A DNA stretch of 64,000 nucleotides from Sphagnum compactum (Eukaryota; Bryophyta; Sphagnopsida; Sphagnales), in contig OZ234495.1 in assembly GCA_965153455.1 (NCBI GenBank), forward strand, positions 13,698,875-13,762,874. The letters run 5' to 3'. This document shows, one piece after another, positions 37,808 through 47,976 of the stretch. Made by a program: the position numbers and the translations under genes. Under the pieces are notes generated by a model. The model did no database searches. It worked only from the letters and a program-made list of their open reading frames with translations, and was not told the DNA's origin. Numbering within the stretch: the first letter of the stretch is position 1; every line of letters begins with the position of its first letter.

Positions 37808-39230
37808 GTAGCCATAAATATAGAAGGTTGACTAATAGTTTGTACTTCATATCTGGTTTATGGTCAGATTTGGCGAAATATTCCTAGTGATGATTGTCAA
37901 TTTGTCTACATCTTCCTATGAACGATGGTCACTTATGCCACATTAAAATAAAGTTCCGGAAAAGAACATCGATTCTCATTAGGGATGGTTGTGTTCAGCA
38001 ACTAGTGGCCTCTTGGCGGTTACCTAGTCCATGATCACCCTCTGACAGATGCTCAGGATTTCTGAACTCACAGCAATCACAGCACAAAGCAGAAATAACC
38101 AAACCCCAAACCATCCATCCATCTTATAGAGTACAAATGCATGCGTCCACTCACACAGAGACAAAGAATCAAATCATCTTTTTAGTTACCTATCGGTGTA
38201 GATGTGACATTCTCTGTCTGATTGCATTGCTCGTTTTTGAATGAGTGCATGCAAAAGTTCCATGCACATTCACGTGTTTGTCTATGTACAAAACAAGCTC
38301 CAGGAGGTGAGGTTTCTTAGTGAAAATTGAGGGTGCCTTACACAATGCAATTTCTTGGAGCTGGATCTTACCCCAAACCTCCCTACGGCATGAGCATTAG
38401 GTGATCTGAGACGTCAGATCACCTTGTTTGTTACTAACAGGAAGGCACCCGCTGTGCTCTCAGTGCCCTTCCACTCTACGAACCAAGGCTGGATCCAGAG
38501 GTCCACTGCAGACGATACTGACAGCATTGCCTTCCCCTATATAGCCAAATTTGGCTACAGAGAACAATAGATATTTTTGAAACCCTGCTATGAACTGAAG
38601 ACTTGCAAGAATATGTAGTCTAAATATGATGATTTCAACCATTTTTTTCCTCGAAATCTGATGAATTTGAGGATTTTTTTCCCAAAATAAGTTCCTTTGT
38701 AGAAGCCACAGCCCTTTTCTTGGTCATCAAGTGGTGAAATTTCATGGGCCCTAAAAAAAACTCTTGTCCCGGTGTTTGTTTTTCTGAAAAAAAAATTTCA
38801 GTTTTTAACCCAAAAGAACTGGATTTTTTGGGATTTTTTTTTTCCAGCATAAATTCGACTAATGTTTTTTGGAGGAATTTCATAAAAATTTATATTACAA
38901 AATTGAAAAGAAAAACCCTGTAAATTGGGATTCCATGACAACAATAGTTTTTATTTTTGAGAAATTTCACATGCTGGTGACAAGGAGAAAAAAGCCAACA
39001 AATACAAGGGCTTTCTTTTGGAAAACCACCCTATATTAATGAGAAAGAAAAAAATGGAAACCGCCATATTTAGATAATAGGTTGTAGCATATTGCCAAAA
39101 TATAGTACAATTCCTACTTTTTTCTCTAACCTGTAGCCAAATTTGGCTAAGTCCTCTTGTAGATGATTTACCTACCAACCTCACCTACCTCACAAAATTT
39201 GGGCTGGGCTGGGGGGAAAAAAAAAACACT
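37808..39230 (+). repeat. Dispersed repeat family fragments (second cluster)
   Basis: 37808-37960 matches 21830-21990 and 38600-38760 matches 21620-21760, all in the same orientation. Palindromic TAGCCAAATTTGGCTA words occur at about 38545 and 39133. The segment at 39133-39230 continues through TCCTCTTGTAGATGAT to a CACAAAATTTGGG word, the mirror of the 21480 arrangement. No coding capacity. The order of blocks differs from the 21.5 kb copy, so this cluster is rearranged or nested. Confidence 0.5.
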
Positions 39231-39578
39231 GATGAGAACTGTGTTTGTGATCCTGGTGTTACTGCACTGCACTGCACTGCATGGATTCAATGGTGGTTGG
39301 TAGTAAGGTCTAGCTCCAATGGCCTTCTTCCAGCTGAAAAGAAAGTGGTGGATGGATTCTTTTGCTTCGTTAGTGGAATTTTGGTTTTGTTTCTGGAGAG
39401 CTTGAGAAATATTATATTAGTGTTGAATGGATGTTTGTGTGTGTACCTTGAGAAATTGAACTGATCTCATGAGGCTGAGTGAAATGTTACTAGTGTGATG
39501 GATGTGTGCCATGTATTGAGAAATTTTCATTCGGAGCCTGCCTGGGAGAATTCAGGATCTAGTGCAGTGAGAGTCTAG

Positions 39579-40691
39579 ATGGAGTACCTTTGTGTCAGTC
39601 CTGGACGACTATATTGCCGTCAAGATCGTGAGGAAGCGAGTTCAGAGAGTTTTGGGGAAGTTCGAGCAGCTATCCCTTTTAACTGGGAAGAAGCACCTGG
39701 AAGACCCAAACTGCAGCAGCACATCAGCAGCTTGGTGAACAACAAGCGCATAATCAGAGAAGGAGCCACTGGATTCGAAATCGAATTAGGCGACAAGCAG
39801 CTGAATCCGCCAATCGTGCAGCCCACGACAAGGCTGTTGAGGCAGCGGCCATGGACTACTCAGTTCAGTCCTGCGGAGCTTGATTTCAGTACGCCGCGCT
39901 TTCAAGCGGATCAGATGCTGGCGACGTCCGTTGGGAAGATTACAGAGGACGTTATAATCAGACGTAAAATTCCGGCGAAAGTTACGCCGTCGACAGGTTC
40001 TGCGTTCCTGTATTCCAGTGCGCGATTTCAAACGGAGCGGCGTTATAAATCTGAGGAATTCGGGATAGGTCAAAGGTTGCCCCTGCCTCCCAGGCTGCGA
40101 GCTTTGAAGAACCAGGTAGCACCAGACTCTTGTGGTACTGGAATTCAACAATTCCAGACCATCTTGGGCGTGGAGAATCAGCTACCAGATTCAAGACATG
40201 ACGGATCAGGCCATCGCCGGGCTCTGTCTCTCTCAAGGTGGATTGCAGACGTGGAAGCATCTGTAGAAGAAGAAGACGACGAAGGAAAAGAAGAAGAAGA
40301 AGAAGAGGGTTTCAGTTTTCGCTATGTGCATGGTCGATCAAAAGATACAAGGCCGACGTTCCTGAAGAACAAAATGGAGCAGCCCTGGAGAAAGCCGGAT
40401 CTGCAGGGTCATCTTTCCGACGAGTTTGTTTGCAACAAAGTGGTGGATCATTCTTCGACGGAGAACACTAAACGAATTAGCCTCGAGTTCTCTAGTCCAC
40501 AGCACCCTCACAATCATGGGTTTTCAAAGGAGCGCGTGCTGGAGAAACAAAACGCACTAGATGATGTTCCCAAAGCTGCCGCCTCGTCCGGCGCGGTATC
40601 CAGTGGCTGCTCTTTCCGAAACCTTGCAGCCGCGCTGCTAGCTCGACAATCAAAGTCGTCGTCAAGGTGGGTGCACAGGGTAGTTTTCTAA
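39579..40691 (+). CDS. DUF688-like plant protein
   Basis: An open frame of 370 codons. Near the N terminus IPFNWEEAPGRPK (about 32-44) matches the signature start of the plant DUF688 family (xxPFxWEExPGxPK), and a later RLPLPPRLRAL (about 168-178) matches its second Pro-rich block. The function of the family is unknown. Most members are basic, disordered proteins. Residues about 226-246 are a run of Glu and Asp, and the C-terminal RNLAAALLARQSK may be a short helix. The N-terminal ATG at 39579 is the first in frame and lies just before the conserved block. The frame ends in WVHRVVF, but CAAG-GTGGGT near 40665 could be a splice donor, so the true C terminus may lie in an undetected exon downstream. 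Confidence is high for a real gene and moderate for the family. Confidence 0.68.
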   Translation: MEYLCVSPGRLYCRQDREEASSESFGEVRAAIPFNWEEAPGRPKLQQHISSLVNNKRIIREGATGFEIELGDKQLNPPIVQPTTRLLRQRPWTTQFSPAELDFSTPRFQADQMLATSVGKITEDVIIRRKIPAKVTPSTGSAFLYSSARFQTERRYKSEEFGIGQRLPLPPRLRALKNQVAPDSCGTGIQQFQTILGVENQLPDSRHDGSGHRRALSLSRWIADVEASVEEEDDEGKEEEEEEGFSFRYVHGRSKDTRPTFLKNKMEQPWRKPDLQGHLSDEFVCNKVVDHSSTENTKRISLEFSSPQHPHNHGFSKERVLEKQNALDDVPKAAASSGAVSSGCSFRNLAAALLARQSKSSSRWVHRVVF

Positions 40692-41639
40692 AACGCTTGA
40701 ATCCATCCTTCACAACAACAAATATATATATATATATAAATCTCTCAACATGCAGTAGATTTAGAGATAGCACTACAGAAAATAATGCCGATCATTGTAG
40801 CAGTCTGTGATGATCTGCAATGCGTCATGCATAGTAATGATACAATTGCCTTCTGGGTGCCAATTGCAGAACCGCCTCCAGCAGATCATCTCCAGCTGCT
40901 ATATCCCCGCATGATTTCCATGTCCTAGCAGACTTATCAGCAAGAGAGGAGGAAACAACAGTTCCTGATAATTGCAGACAATGTCGTCCTCCCCGCCACA
41001 AGGCTCGGCGGCTTACGAGCTGCTTTGCAATCGCTTCACCCTTACAACCCTGCCATAATCTCGATGGCCTTACACCAGGATACGAAAGTCCTTGACGCGC
41101 GCTGGTCCAAGTATTAACATGATCGACAGAGCAGCAATTGCTGACCAACAAACCTTCAGCAAACTCGAGCTTGCACCTTACTTACTGCAAGACAGGAGGA
41201 ATTCGCAACAAGAAGCCACTGACGGAGCTGCGTGCGAGGAATCATCACTTGCAGGCGGAACCCAAAACAGTTTTCTTCACATGAGATTCAGATCATTCTC
41301 TGCTTTGACAGTCATCACTTGCAGGAACAAAAACAACAACAAAATTCTTGACAGCTTCATCAGATTCATTTCACTGCAATTCGACCCAATCAGGAATCAC
41401 TTTGTAGGTACAAAAACCGCAATTTTTAGACTTGACAGATTCAGATTCTTGAGCTGCTTCGGCCCAATCATCACTTTGTAGTTACAATTGAACAGCAATT
41501 TTCTTGATTCTTGACAGATTCAGATCCTTAAATCTCTGCTTCCCAGTCCAACTGAGGACAGGACTGCACCAAAGGTAGATAAGAGGAGGAAACTCAAATT
41601 TCCTCCTCAACTTAGGATGAATTCAGTTTCTTCTTTATT
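40692..41639. other. Intergenic, short frames only
   Basis: Begins with a (TA)n run near 40720-40740. A 129-codon plus-strand frame at 41092-41481 overlaps opposite-strand frames and has no recognisable motif. The stretch around 41310-41560 repeats a GACAGATTCAGAT-type word and a CAATCATCACTT word. If the DUF688-like gene has more exons they may lie here, but I cannot define them. Confidence 0.35.
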
Positions 41640-42650
41640 TATATTAAGTGTTTTTCCTACTTTTAGTTAGCAACTTATGTAAGATATTACTTAGTATTAC
41701 TATGTAGACCCTAATGTATTACCTATGTAAGATATTACATGGGATATCTAAGGACTACTTAAGGGATTACACAAAGCTTTCCTAAGAGATTAGTTAAGAA
41801 TTTTCTAAGTTAAGAGATATCTAGGGATTAGGAGTTAATTATGAAACACACCTAGGGTTGACTCATAGTGCAAGAAAGGGCTACTTAGGGCCTTCGGGGC
41901 TATCTAGGATAGGGACTATCAAAAACTTACATAGAAGGCTGCATAAGGTCTATTTAGAGGACTACTACTTAGGCAAGACCCATTTAGGTTATGAGATACT
42001 TAAAGGCTACTTAAGGAGTTATATAAAACTTATTTATGGGACTAGTTAGGGATTTCTTGAGTTAGGGAATACCTAAAGATTATTTTAAAAACTACCTTGA
42101 GCTGATTCATAATGCAAGAGGAGATTACACAGGGTCTACATAAGAGACTACCCGCAGCCTACTTAGGACTGACTCATAGTCCCCATGTAAACCCTATGTA
42201 ACCCTTAGATATACCCTAACTTAGGTAAGTCCCTCAATCATGCTTATCTAATATTTTAAATAATTCTTAAGTGACCGTCCGTATTAGTTTTCGATAGCCT
42301 TTATCTCAAATAGCCCCTAGGTAGCTATTAAGTGTGCACTATGTAATCCCTTAAGTAAACCCAAGGTAGCCCTTGACATAGGTAGTACCTTTTTCCATAA
42401 GCAAACCATAGATAGACCCTATGTACATCCTAACCTAGTTAGTCTTTTACCCTAGGTGGCCCCTTAATTTATGTCATGGTAACATAGGTAGATTGTAATG
42501 TGATTAGAATAAAAACTATGGTGACCACTTGTGCATGTTCATCTTTAGTTTTGAGGAATGGTTCTCATTTTGGTGGAGTTATGGATGGATGAATTGGGAG
42601 GATGAGTGGGTACTGAAATGAGGCCCAAAATGAGGATTACTTTATGGATA
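41640..42650 (+). repeat. Dispersed repeat, copy 2 (CTTAGGTA-rich)
   Basis: Same orientation and word order as the repeat at 420-1375. Shared segments include CCTAACTTAGGTAAGTCCCT (about 42212-42231), AGATAGCCC-type words, ATGGTGACCACTT (about 42518) and the closing GAGGCCCAAAATGAGGATTA (about 42620-42640). Similarity stops abruptly after that tail in both copies, which marks one boundary of the element. Confidence 0.6.
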
Positions 42651-44821
42651 ACTTTATTATACATAGAATTAAGGGTATAGAAAAAGGACATGGGTTTTTA
42701 GCATTTGAGTGTACAAAATTTGACAATTTTACATATATGATATATGATCATTGTAAATCAATCTTCAAATGTGCATCAGTTGATGGTCATGATATTTGTC
42801 CATTTATTTGTAGTTTTTGTTTATGATGAACCCAAATCTTGCGAATGGGCCTTGATTGAGGACCTATTTCTAGAATTGAAACAGCATTGGTTGTTAAGGT
42901 TCTAAATATTTCTAGTGCCATGACAGAAAATGTGCAATTGTAGGTTAAGAATGAGATCATTGGCAATAATTTCATTTGCTTTACTAACTACCATATAAAT
43001 TTTGAGGGTTTGTAACATTCATGCTACTTCTAATTTGATAGAAAATGGCCACAAAATGAGGATTCAATGTTGGGGCTTGTGGAGTTTCTTGGTGGTATGT
43101 CATTTGGATTTGTGCAAGTTCTGTGGAATATTAATTGTACGTCTTCAAATTTGCAACCATTCTCGCATGAGGTCACAGATGGATATTATTGTCAGCAACC
43201 CCTCCACACAACCTTGTTGATCCAAAACCAAAGATAAATCACATACTTCCCAATGTGAACCTTGAAATACAGCAAACCTAGTTACTTAGGGGTAGCAGAA
43301 CTCTATCATCAAGTCTTTCCTAAACAAAGGTTTAAGTATCAGGGAAAAGAAACCAAGGTTGAACTCATGATACTGGAACAAAAAACAGGTCAACAAAATG
43401 GGTACATCAGATATGCAAGTACCAAATGTATAACACTGTGGGAATCTCTGTTTTCACAAATTTGAGATTTGACCATTCTGCACAAACAAATTGACCTTCT
43501 CATGCATAGCATCTGCTTCAGCTTACAGTGCTTCCTAGTGCTTGAATTCAGCCTCAAGGTTGTAGATGAGATGAAGCGCCTTCATCTTGGAGGAGTCAGA
43601 TTCACCATCCCCACCCCAAGAGCCACACATGTTTCAAGAGTAATAAAGCATACTAACCATCCTACATAAGAGGTTGACTTTTTCTGCCACTCTTGAGAGC
43701 ACTCCCCAGAAACAAATTTCAGTGACAATAAGTGCAATTCTGACTCCTATGACATTCTGCAGCAGCAGCAACAACAATTCAAAACCCTGCTAGGGTTTGA
43801 TGCCTATCTATGTAGCTGAAGCTCAAATCCTTCAAGGGTGGGCTGTACCTTGGACTCAAGGACCGCTGCTGCTGCAGCTTCAACCTCCAGTTAGTGACAT
43901 CAGCAAGGCCTGCCATTGTCCCTGCTGCTCCCACCTCCTCTCTCCCTTGTGCAGTATGCCAGTTGAATACCACAGAAGAGATCCCAACAACTCTCCAAAT
44001 CTCACCAACTGGTTCCATTCAACTATGACCACCAACTTTGGTCACGGAAACAGTATTTGCCAACCAAGCACATCAATTCAACAGGAGATACAAAAATTCA
44101 GCATACAACCATCTTATGAGCCTACATCCCAACTTCAAACACAGATGCAGCAATTGACACCTACTAAAGTACTGAATCACAAATCCAAGTTTAGATTTTA
44201 CAAAGAATCAAACCTAACTTGATTGCATGGCCATCTGAGCTGCTACGTTTACCATTTGAATGCGAATGTCTTCCATTTTCAAAATAAAACAATCCTGCAA
44301 TTCTCTTAAGTAGATACAAAATATGCATGCAATCCCTCAAGAGGTTCGACAATTCACAATCGATTGCTGAATTACCAATTTCTTGGACATCAGGTAACTT
44401 CGTTTTCCAGGTTAGTGGGTTCTACCGAGTTCTTGAGTGGCAATGTCAAATTCACAGACACCAAAGTTACAAACAGAATTGTGCAGAGAAATCCTGAAAT
44501 TCCACAAGCGAATAGAGGTGCATTTCATGAATGCAATTGACTGCCAAAGAACTCTCTGTATCCAAAATGGTACTGAACCTCAATCCCACGACAGAGGAAC
44601 TTGTATTGAGGGAGCTAAGGAAGAAATTTTTTGAGTGCTGTCAACTAAACTACCATTACTGGAGCTGCGAGCTGCCTCAATTGAGCTACAACTATAAGCT
44701 TTCACCTCCATGTGTTATCTCCCGCATTTTGTTTCAAAAGTGGCTCTCTCCCTGAAAGGTCAAATAGCAGTCACAAAAGCCTTGCAACTACTAGGGAGTG
44801 CCACTCATCCTCATGACATGA
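42651..44821. other. Intergenic, no gene recognised
   Basis: Several frames of 60-140 codons occur, the longest at 43797-44222 (plus), but none shows a domain and both strands are equally open. The part near 44821 is probably the 3' untranslated region of the minus-strand HMA-like gene. Confidence 0.4.
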
Positions 44822-46111
44822 CTAAGCTTCTGCTGCAACTTCATCTTCATCTACATAAGTGGAAGTGTCATAGTCAATGTAGTCATTGTCATCTTCATCA
44901 TCTTCATCAAAGCCTAAGCTTAGAGCTTGCATCTTAAACCCTGCTTGTTCAATAATCTCCACAAGACCCGATGCAACTCCTGTTGCTTGAATGCTAGTTT
45001 GTTTTGTTAACTGCAAAAGCACCAGTCAGAGCAAGCTTAGCTTCAACTATACATGGAGAAGAGCAAAGACAGAGGTGTCAAGTACAATGAGTTGTTGAAG
45101 AATAAGAATCTTCTCCATGGGTGAACAAAACATATCCAAGGAAATTGACCTAACAAGCTCCAAGAAAACTCACAACCCTGGCACTATCCAGATTTGCTAC
45201 ACTTCACAAAAGCTCCTCCAGAACATGTGAGAAAAGAGCATTACCTCTACAGTAGCTGCACCCTCAGAGATGTAGACATTCACATTGCTGACACCTTCAG
45301 TTGCCTGCACTTGGCCAGGAATTACTCTGGTGAGAGACATAGTTTGAAACTTACTTCTTCTGACAGGAAGATAGCGAATGAAATACAACATGATGAAAAG
45401 AGATTCATGCTACACAATTGCATATGAAGCTTCAAATACTCAAAACCTCATGTTGGCAAAGAGACTGCACTAGTGCTGCTGCAGAAGCCCTTATTTTCCT
45501 TCAAAGAAAAATCCTGTAAGCTGTTGAGCCTCACCTCTAGAGCCTTGGTGACCTTGGGAATTGCTGTTTCAATCAGCGAACCCTCTGCCTGCAAGAAGAA
45601 GAATCCCACACCACCGGCCTTAGGCCCTTGAACAGACCAGGTCCAAATGTTTGGCAGCAAGTTACAAAGAAACTAGAAACAATGGCTCACAGATTTGCCA
45701 TACAAGGAAGACGCTGGAAGAGCATACAAGGTGTGAGGATTCAACCCTAGAACAGCCAAATTCAGGAGAAGAAAACAAAAACCCTATGGAAACAAGAAAC
45801 AGAGGGCTAACCTTGAAGTACATGGAGAGGTTATCTGTAGGAGCTTGTACGTCCACTTGCTCCGAAGCCACGGCTTCCTCAATCACAGCCCTCACCAGCC
45901 GCCTGCCGTTATTACCCCATCCATACCGAACTGCCGAAAATCTGCTGCCGAGGCTGGAAACGGAGCAAGAACAAGAAGAAGAAGAGGTGAAAAGGGAGGA
46001 GCAAGAAGCAGAAGCAGCAGCAGAAGCCCTGTTGGCTTGAAACCGCCTACAATCTACACCACTGGTCGCAGCTACTCTAAGAGTAGTGCAGTGGAGAGAG
46101 AGAGCTGCCAT
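44822..46111 (-). CDS. Plastid HMA-fold protein without CxxC, acidic tail
   Basis: Exons in coding order are 46111-45812, 45588-45535, 45304-45245 and 45010-44822. All are GT-AG and phase 0, giving 200 residues. Residues 1 to about 75 are rich in Ser, Ala and Arg with no acidic residues in the first 60, as in a chloroplast transit peptide. From about 97 the protein has the heavy-metal-associated fold pattern: a first strand (SMYFKAEGS), a helix (IETAIPKVTKALE), GVSNVNV, a strand (EGAATVEL), a helix (ATGVASGLVEIIEQAGF) and a last strand. The metal-binding CxxC expected in the first loop is absent, so copper binding in the usual way is unlikely. The last 26 residues or so are almost all Asp, Glu and Tyr. 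It probably acts in the plastid by protein contact, but its function is unknown. The gene is divergent from the orphan ORF at 46851, with 739 bases between the start codons. Confidence 0.75.
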
Positions 46112-46209
46112 GGAAACTCAACAATAGAATCTCCCCCCGCACTCTGTATTCTTGGAATCTCTCACAAACAGAAGAGACAATCCCACCCACAAACACAACG
46201 CAAGCTTCT

Positions 46210-46214
<5 letters not shown>

Positions 46215-46245
<31 letters not shown>

Positions 46246-46258
46246 GCGCGAGCGCGCA
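46215..46258. repeat. (CT)n(CG)n tract upstream of the HMA-like gene
   Basis: About 14 CT units followed by a GCGC-rich stretch. Read on the minus strand it is CG-rich then (GA)n, and it lies about 105-150 bases before the HMA-like start codon, a position like that of the microsatellite before the metacaspase. Confidence 0.75.
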
Positions 46259-46294
46259 CACCAGAGATGGAAGAGGATAAGACGACAGAATTGT

Positions 46295-46530
46295 GTTCAT
46301 CCTGGCTCCAATGGATGCCAAGAAACTTCATCCAACAAACCAACCAGAGTTCTGTTCATCCCGGTTTCAATGGATGCAAGAAACTTCGTCCAACACGCCA
46401 ACAGAGTTCTTTTGTCCATCCTGGTTCCAATGGATGCAAGAAACTTCATCCAACACGCCAACAGAGTTCATTTGTTCATCCTGGTTCCAATGGATGCAAG
46501 AAACTTCATCCACAATGCCAACAATCACAC
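46295..46530 (+). repeat. Minisatellite, ~60-base unit, four copies
   Basis: Copies begin at 46295, 46354, 46414 and 46474 with GTTCATCCTGG, continue through TCCAATGGATGCAAGAAACTTC, and end with a CCAACACGCCAACAGAG-type word. Copies two to four differ at few positions, so the array is young. It fills part of the 739-base divergent promoter between the HMA-like gene and the orphan ORF. The apparent long frames across it arise because the 60-base period is a multiple of three. Confidence 0.88.
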
Positions 46531-46627
46531 CTCCTTGGATGTGAAGAGATGCATCGTTTCAATTGCAAAAAACTTGAGAGTTTGTAATGGTGAATTCAAA
46601 AACAGAATTGAAGAAATTTTTTGGAAT

Positions 46628-46630
<3 letters not shown>

Positions 46631-46662
<32 letters not shown>

Positions 46663-46690
46663 ATATAATAATAATAATAATAATATACTA
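46631..46690 (+). repeat. (GA)n and (AAT)n microsatellites
   Basis: About 14 GA units (46631-46658) are followed by an ATA/ATT-type trinucleotide run to about 46690, then a T-rich tract (about 46722-46765). They sit 160-220 bases before the orphan ORF start. Confidence 0.8.
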
Positions 46691-46850
46691 ATAATGATAG
46701 TAATAAGGGATTAAAGAAGATCTTTTTTTTTTTTTTTTTGTTTTTGGTTGTGTATTTTTTTTTTGTGTGCTTTGTTTTGCATTTGAAGGTAAAGTGATTT
46801 GTTTACTAACTGTTGTGAAAAGAGAATTTGAAAAAGAAGTAAGATTAAAA

Positions 46851-47498
46851 ATGTCAAGTCATAAAGATCGATTTCATCGGGTAACTGAACAAGTGTATAG
46901 AGCTAAGCCTGCCGGACTTGTGATTCGAAAGATTGAGAGAACAAAGGCGTACGATGAATTAGAGCCTTCATTAGCAATGCTTTCGGTTGAAAATGCTCCA
47001 AGGCCAACAAGGGTTGATTCTATAATCGCAAACCCTAATTGGATGTTTGATGAAGAGCGGAATAAGTATCGTCATGCTAGTATTGAGAAACTCCTCGATG
47101 ATGTCATCGATAGAAAACCGGACGAAGATTTCGATTCGTTTCTTGAACGCTCTTATTCCACCGCCAATGTTGCATTGAATGCCAATGGGAAGGCAATCGT
47201 GGGCGATGAATGCGAGGAGCTCGTAGATCGATGGGTGATGCGGTTTGTGAAAGGGTTTAAACTCTTGTCACGAAAAACTGGGGTGGGTTTTGGACCTGAG
47301 GAAGAAAACTTGCTTTTCAAACTCGTTCGGGAAGAATGCGATATCTTAACAAAACAAGACATAGTTTTCGTAACGTCTCGACAAAGTGTCCGTGATGTTA
47401 AAAGACCTTGGTCGCAACAAGGTTACTCCGAGAGTCACCCCACTGACTATAGAGAAGGTGTAGGAGTTGGGATTTTGGGAAAAAAGGAGGTTTTGTGA
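46851..47498 (+). CDS. Intact intronless ORF, unrecognised protein
   Basis: An uninterrupted 215-codon frame starting MSSHKDRFHR and ending GILGKKEVL. An in-frame ATG at 46767 exists, but the extra 28 residues come from the T/A-rich promoter, so 46851 (context AAAAATGTC) is preferred. The composition is protein-like: charged, with helical stretches such as DECEELVDRWVMRFV and EEENLLFKLVREECDIL. It uses CpG codons (CGA, TCG, CCG, ACG) freely, unlike the surrounding AT-rich DNA. No signal peptide, membrane segment, zinc finger, catalytic motif or retroelement domain was recognised. It lies head-to-head with the HMA-like gene and is followed by a minus-strand frame at 47563-47976. It may be a lineage-specific gene, a retrocopy, or a fossil of an integrated virus or other foreign element. 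The sequence alone does not decide. Confidence 0.55.
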   Translation: MSSHKDRFHRVTEQVYRAKPAGLVIRKIERTKAYDELEPSLAMLSVENAPRPTRVDSIIANPNWMFDEERNKYRHASIEKLLDDVIDRKPDEDFDSFLERSYSTANVALNANGKAIVGDECEELVDRWVMRFVKGFKLLSRKTGVGFGPEEENLLFKLVREECDILTKQDIVFVTSRQSVRDVKRPWSQQGYSESHPTDYREGVGVGILGKKEVL

Positions 47499-47562
47499 AC
47501 CCTAAACCCACCTATTATTCACCCTTACAAAACTCTAACCTAAACTATTGTAAACACAATAA

Positions 47563-47976
47563 TTAAAATGTCAAACTTAATGCAAATAAGTTCCTTAGGA
47601 AGAAAGGGGGGGGGATCATCTTCCAATTCTCTTGTGGTAGCAAGCCTCTTACAAATTCTTTGACCCATGATTCATTATTGAACTTGCGAAAAGGAAAATC
47701 GTTTGTCTTTAAACTGAATGTGTATAATTCGTTCATTGTGGAACAATACGTTTTAATTCTCTTCTGTGGGAAGAAGGGTCTAGATTTCAAAACTTTGAAC
47801 ACAATTAGTTTAATTATTGAAGCACAAGGAATGACACTCTCAATAACTAAGTGCATATAGAGAGGTTCCTTTGAAACAAAAAAATCATGTGAAGATTTTT
47901 TGTCTTTTGGTGGGGTAGGGAATTGTCCAAAGATTGTGGTACTCAACCCACAAGTTTGTAAAGTAGTAAGGTGCAT
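47563..47976 (-). other. 137-codon minus-strand open frame, unrecognised
   Basis: The frame runs convergent to the orphan ORF with 64 bases between them. Part of the translation (DFPFRKFNNESWVKEFVRG) looks protein-like, but no family is recognised and the ends look random. It could be a broken exon or relic belonging to the same inserted segment as the orphan ORF. Confidence 0.25.

Noticed and set aside
41092-41481. 129-codon plus-strand frame
   Set aside because: No domain, opposite-strand frames equally open, internal short repeats and no gene-like splice context.
43797-44222. 141-codon plus-strand frame
   Set aside because: Pro/Gln-rich random-looking translation without domains. It lies downstream of the minus-strand HMA-like gene with no supporting splice structure.
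46295-46530. CRISPR-like array
   Set aside because: Units are contiguous without unique spacers, and the genome is a plant nuclear genome. The same reasoning applies to the arrays at 34501, 52068, 56614 and 62545.
45845-46714. 289-codon plus-strand frame
   Set aside because: It runs antisense through exon 1 of the HMA-like gene, then the CT run and the 60-base minisatellite. Its length comes from a repeat period divisible by three.
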